This document shows, one piece after another, positions 62,498-64,000 of a DNA stretch of 64,000 bases. A program made the position numbers and the translations under genes. Under the pieces are notes generated by a model that did no database searches, was not told the DNA's origin, and was given only the letters and a program-made list of their open reading frames with translations. Numbering within the stretch: the first letter of the stretch is position 1; each line of letters begins with the position of its first letter. Origin of the DNA: Pseudomonas sp. Irchel 3E13 (lineage in GTDB: Bacteria; Pseudomonadota; Gammaproteobacteria; Pseudomonadales; Pseudomonadaceae); NCBI RefSeq assembly GCF_900187455.1, contig NZ_FYDX01000010.1:124001-188000 (forward strand). Direction: 5' to 3'.

Positions 62498-64000
62498 ATG
62501 CAGCATCTGATCAGACACACCGCCTTGAGCCTTGCGCTAGTGGCGGCCAGCAGCGTGGGCGTGAGCCATCAGGCGTGGGCGGCGGATCACCAGCAAGCCG
62601 TCGAGCACACTTTCGATATTGAGGCAGGCCCGCTCGACCAGGCGCTGACCCGCTTTGCCGATCAAGCAGGATTGCGCCTGATGGTGGCCAGCGAAGTGAT
62701 CACCAGCCAGCATTCGGAAGGATTGCAAGGGCGTCATGTGCTTCAGCAGGGCCTGGATCAACTGTTGTTGGGCAGTGGTTTGAGTGCCAGGATCAGCGGC
62801 GATGTGATCCTGGTCGAGAAAGCCCCGACGCCGGGAGCGGCACTCGAACTGGGAATTACCACCATCCAGGGACAAGGGATGGGAGAGATGACCGAAAACT
62901 CTGGCTCCTACACCACAGGGTTGGCCAGTGTCGGCTCGAAGACGCCAACCAGCCTGCGGCAGACGCCGCAAACCGTCTCGGTGGTCACCGACCAGGTGAT
63001 CCAGGAACGGCGTATGACCAGTCTGACCGAGGCTATGAAGGCGGCGCCGGGCATCACGGTTAAATCCGCCAACTCCAACCTGTCCAACTTTTATTCCCGT
63101 GGTTTCATCATCGAAAACATCCAGATCGATGGTGCTGCGCCCATGGCCCTTGGTACTACGGCGGGCAGTTTCTACTCGTACAAGAACTACGACCTGGTCG
63201 AGTTCGACCATGTCGAGGTTCTGCGCGGTTCGTCGGGGCTGTTTGGAGGTACCGGTGATCCGGGAGGCATGATCAACCTGGTGCGCAAACGACCTCTGGA
63301 TAGCTATCAACTGAAGGTAGATACGTCCGTGGGGTCTTGGGACAACTACCGTACCCAGCTCGACGTGACAGGCCCTATCGGCTTTGATGCGCGCCTGCGT
63401 GGTCGCCTGGTTGCGGCCTACACCGACCGTCAGTATTTCCTGGATGATCGCAGCACCGAGAAACCGATCCTGTATGGCGTGCTCGAAGGCGATATCAGCG
63501 ACTCCACCATGCTGACCCTGGGCGGGCGTTCGGAGCGCCTGCACGACAATGGCATCGGCACGGGTGTGCCGCGTTACATCAACGGCGATGACCTGGGCTT
63601 GCCACGTCACAACAGCCTGACCACCCGTTGGGCGTATCAGGACGGACGTTCGGATGAAGTGTTCGCCAAGATCGATCACGACTTCAATGATGAGTGGAAA
63701 GCCAACGCCACCTACACCCAGACCCGTGACAGCGGACTGATCAAGAGTTCGGCGGTTATGGGCGGCGCCGACCTGGTGGATAAGAGCGGCCCGTTCTGGT
63801 ACGGCTCGGTCAACCGCTATCTCAGCGAACAGCATCTGTTCGATGTCAACGTGGCCGGCAAGTTCGAAGCCTTTGACCGCCAGCATGAGCTGCTGATGGG
63901 GGCTGATTACCAGAAAATCACCAGCCGCTGGCGCGGCACGCGCGGCTTGATGGGCGGGGGAGACGTGAATGTCTTCGATCCAGGCTCAACACCTTGGGAT
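62498..64000 (+). CDS. TonB-dependent siderophore receptor with signalling domain, 3' part missing
   Basis: Outer-membrane receptor importing an iron-siderophore; 501 codons are visible before the window ends. A signal peptide ends near SSVGVSHQAWA (about residue 28). The N-terminal STN signalling domain (about 38-115: FDIEAGPLDQALTRFADQAG) passes the ligand signal to the FecR-type protein. The plug domain follows (about 145-290: TPQTVSVVTDQVIQ, LRGSSGLFGGTGDPGGMINL), then barrel strands. The form is that of FpvA/FoxA/FiuA transducers; the siderophore cannot be told. The ATG at 62498 has GGGGAG upstream. No break was seen in the visible part. Confidence 0.92.
   Translation, partial: MQHLIRHTALSLALVAASSVGVSHQAWAADHQQAVEHTFDIEAGPLDQALTRFADQAGLRLMVASEVITSQHSEGLQGRHVLQQGLDQLLLGSGLSARISGDVILVEKAPTPGAALELGITTIQGQGMGEMTENSGSYTTGLASVGSKTPTSLRQTPQTVSVVTDQVIQERRMTSLTEAMKAAPGITVKSANSNLSNFYSRGFIIENIQIDGAAPMALGTTAGSFYSYKNYDLVEFDHVEVLRGSSGLFGGTGDPGGMINLVRKRPLDSYQLKVDTSVGSWDNYRTQLDVTGPIGFDARLRGRLVAAYTDRQYFLDDRSTEKPILYGVLEGDISDSTMLTLGGRSERLHDNGIGTGVPRYINGDDLGLPRHNSLTTRWAYQDGRSDEVFAKIDHDFNDEWKANATYTQTRDSGLIKSSAVMGGADLVDKSGPFWYGSVNRYLSEQHLFDVNVAGKFEAFDRQHELLMGADYQKITSRWRGTRGLMGGGDVNVFDPGSTPWD

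Noticed and set aside
62537..63886. 449-codon minus-strand frame at the window end
   Set aside because: Antisense shadow of the siderophore receptor, which shows signal peptide, STN and plug domains.

Overview
The window is a stretch of a Pseudomonas chromosome, most likely from the P. fluorescens complex. Gene content and order (nuo, aceA, purB-hflD-mnmA, idh/icd, cspD/clpS-clpA, infA-bpt-aat, ftsK-lolA-rarA-crcB-serS-cysG, tusDCBE) are those of the conserved Pseudomonas backbone. The base composition is GC-rich. The window carries several copies of the inverted REP doublet (arms TCGCGAGCAAGCTCGCTCC) that is common in fluorescent pseudomonads. No tRNA, rRNA, CRISPR array, prophage or insertion sequence was seen.

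Region 1 (1-32 kb) is core. The minus strand carries the 5' end of the nuo operon (complex I, nuoA-nuoB-nuoCD, cut by the window edge), a YhhN protein, isocitrate lyase, a secretin-domain protein, a GNAT enzyme, the RoxA oxygenase, purB, hflD, mnmA, a Nudix hydrolase and monomeric isocitrate dehydrogenase. Dimeric icd lies divergently. clpS-clpA, infA, bpt and aat form a complete N-degron unit. ftsK, lolA, rarA, crcB, serS and cysG run on the plus strand. A glutathionyl-hydroquinone reductase and the tusDCBE-ybiB operon (tRNA 2-thiouridine sulfur relay, partner of mnmA) close the core block.

Region 2 (32-40 kb) is a nitrogen module: an NCS2 purine-type permease facing allophanate hydrolase, urea carboxylase and a GntR regulator. 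The hydrolase has a near-consensus sigma-54 promoter and an upstream perfect palindrome. Region 3 (40-51 kb) is a ferulate/hydroxycinnamate catabolic island: MFS transporter, OprD-type porin, MarR regulator, then ech-vdh-fcs-thiolase-acyl-CoA dehydrogenase. It has shared operator-like half-sites and A-rich Crc/Hfq-type motifs next to the start codons. It is bounded by REP structures, including a 195-bp tandem duplication of the transporter gene end and a ~145-bp near-palindrome.

Region 4 (51-60 kb) holds a B3/B4-domain protein, a LysR regulator, and an amino-acid permease, ThDP enzyme and aromatic-type aminotransferase set with no assigned pathway. These are followed by an outer-membrane barrel protein and a zinc alcohol dehydrogenase divergent from an AraC regulator. 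Region 5 (60.8-64 kb) is an iron-uptake cell-surface signalling system: a Fur-box-preceded FecI-type sigma factor, a FecR-type regulator and a TonB-dependent siderophore receptor cut by the window end.
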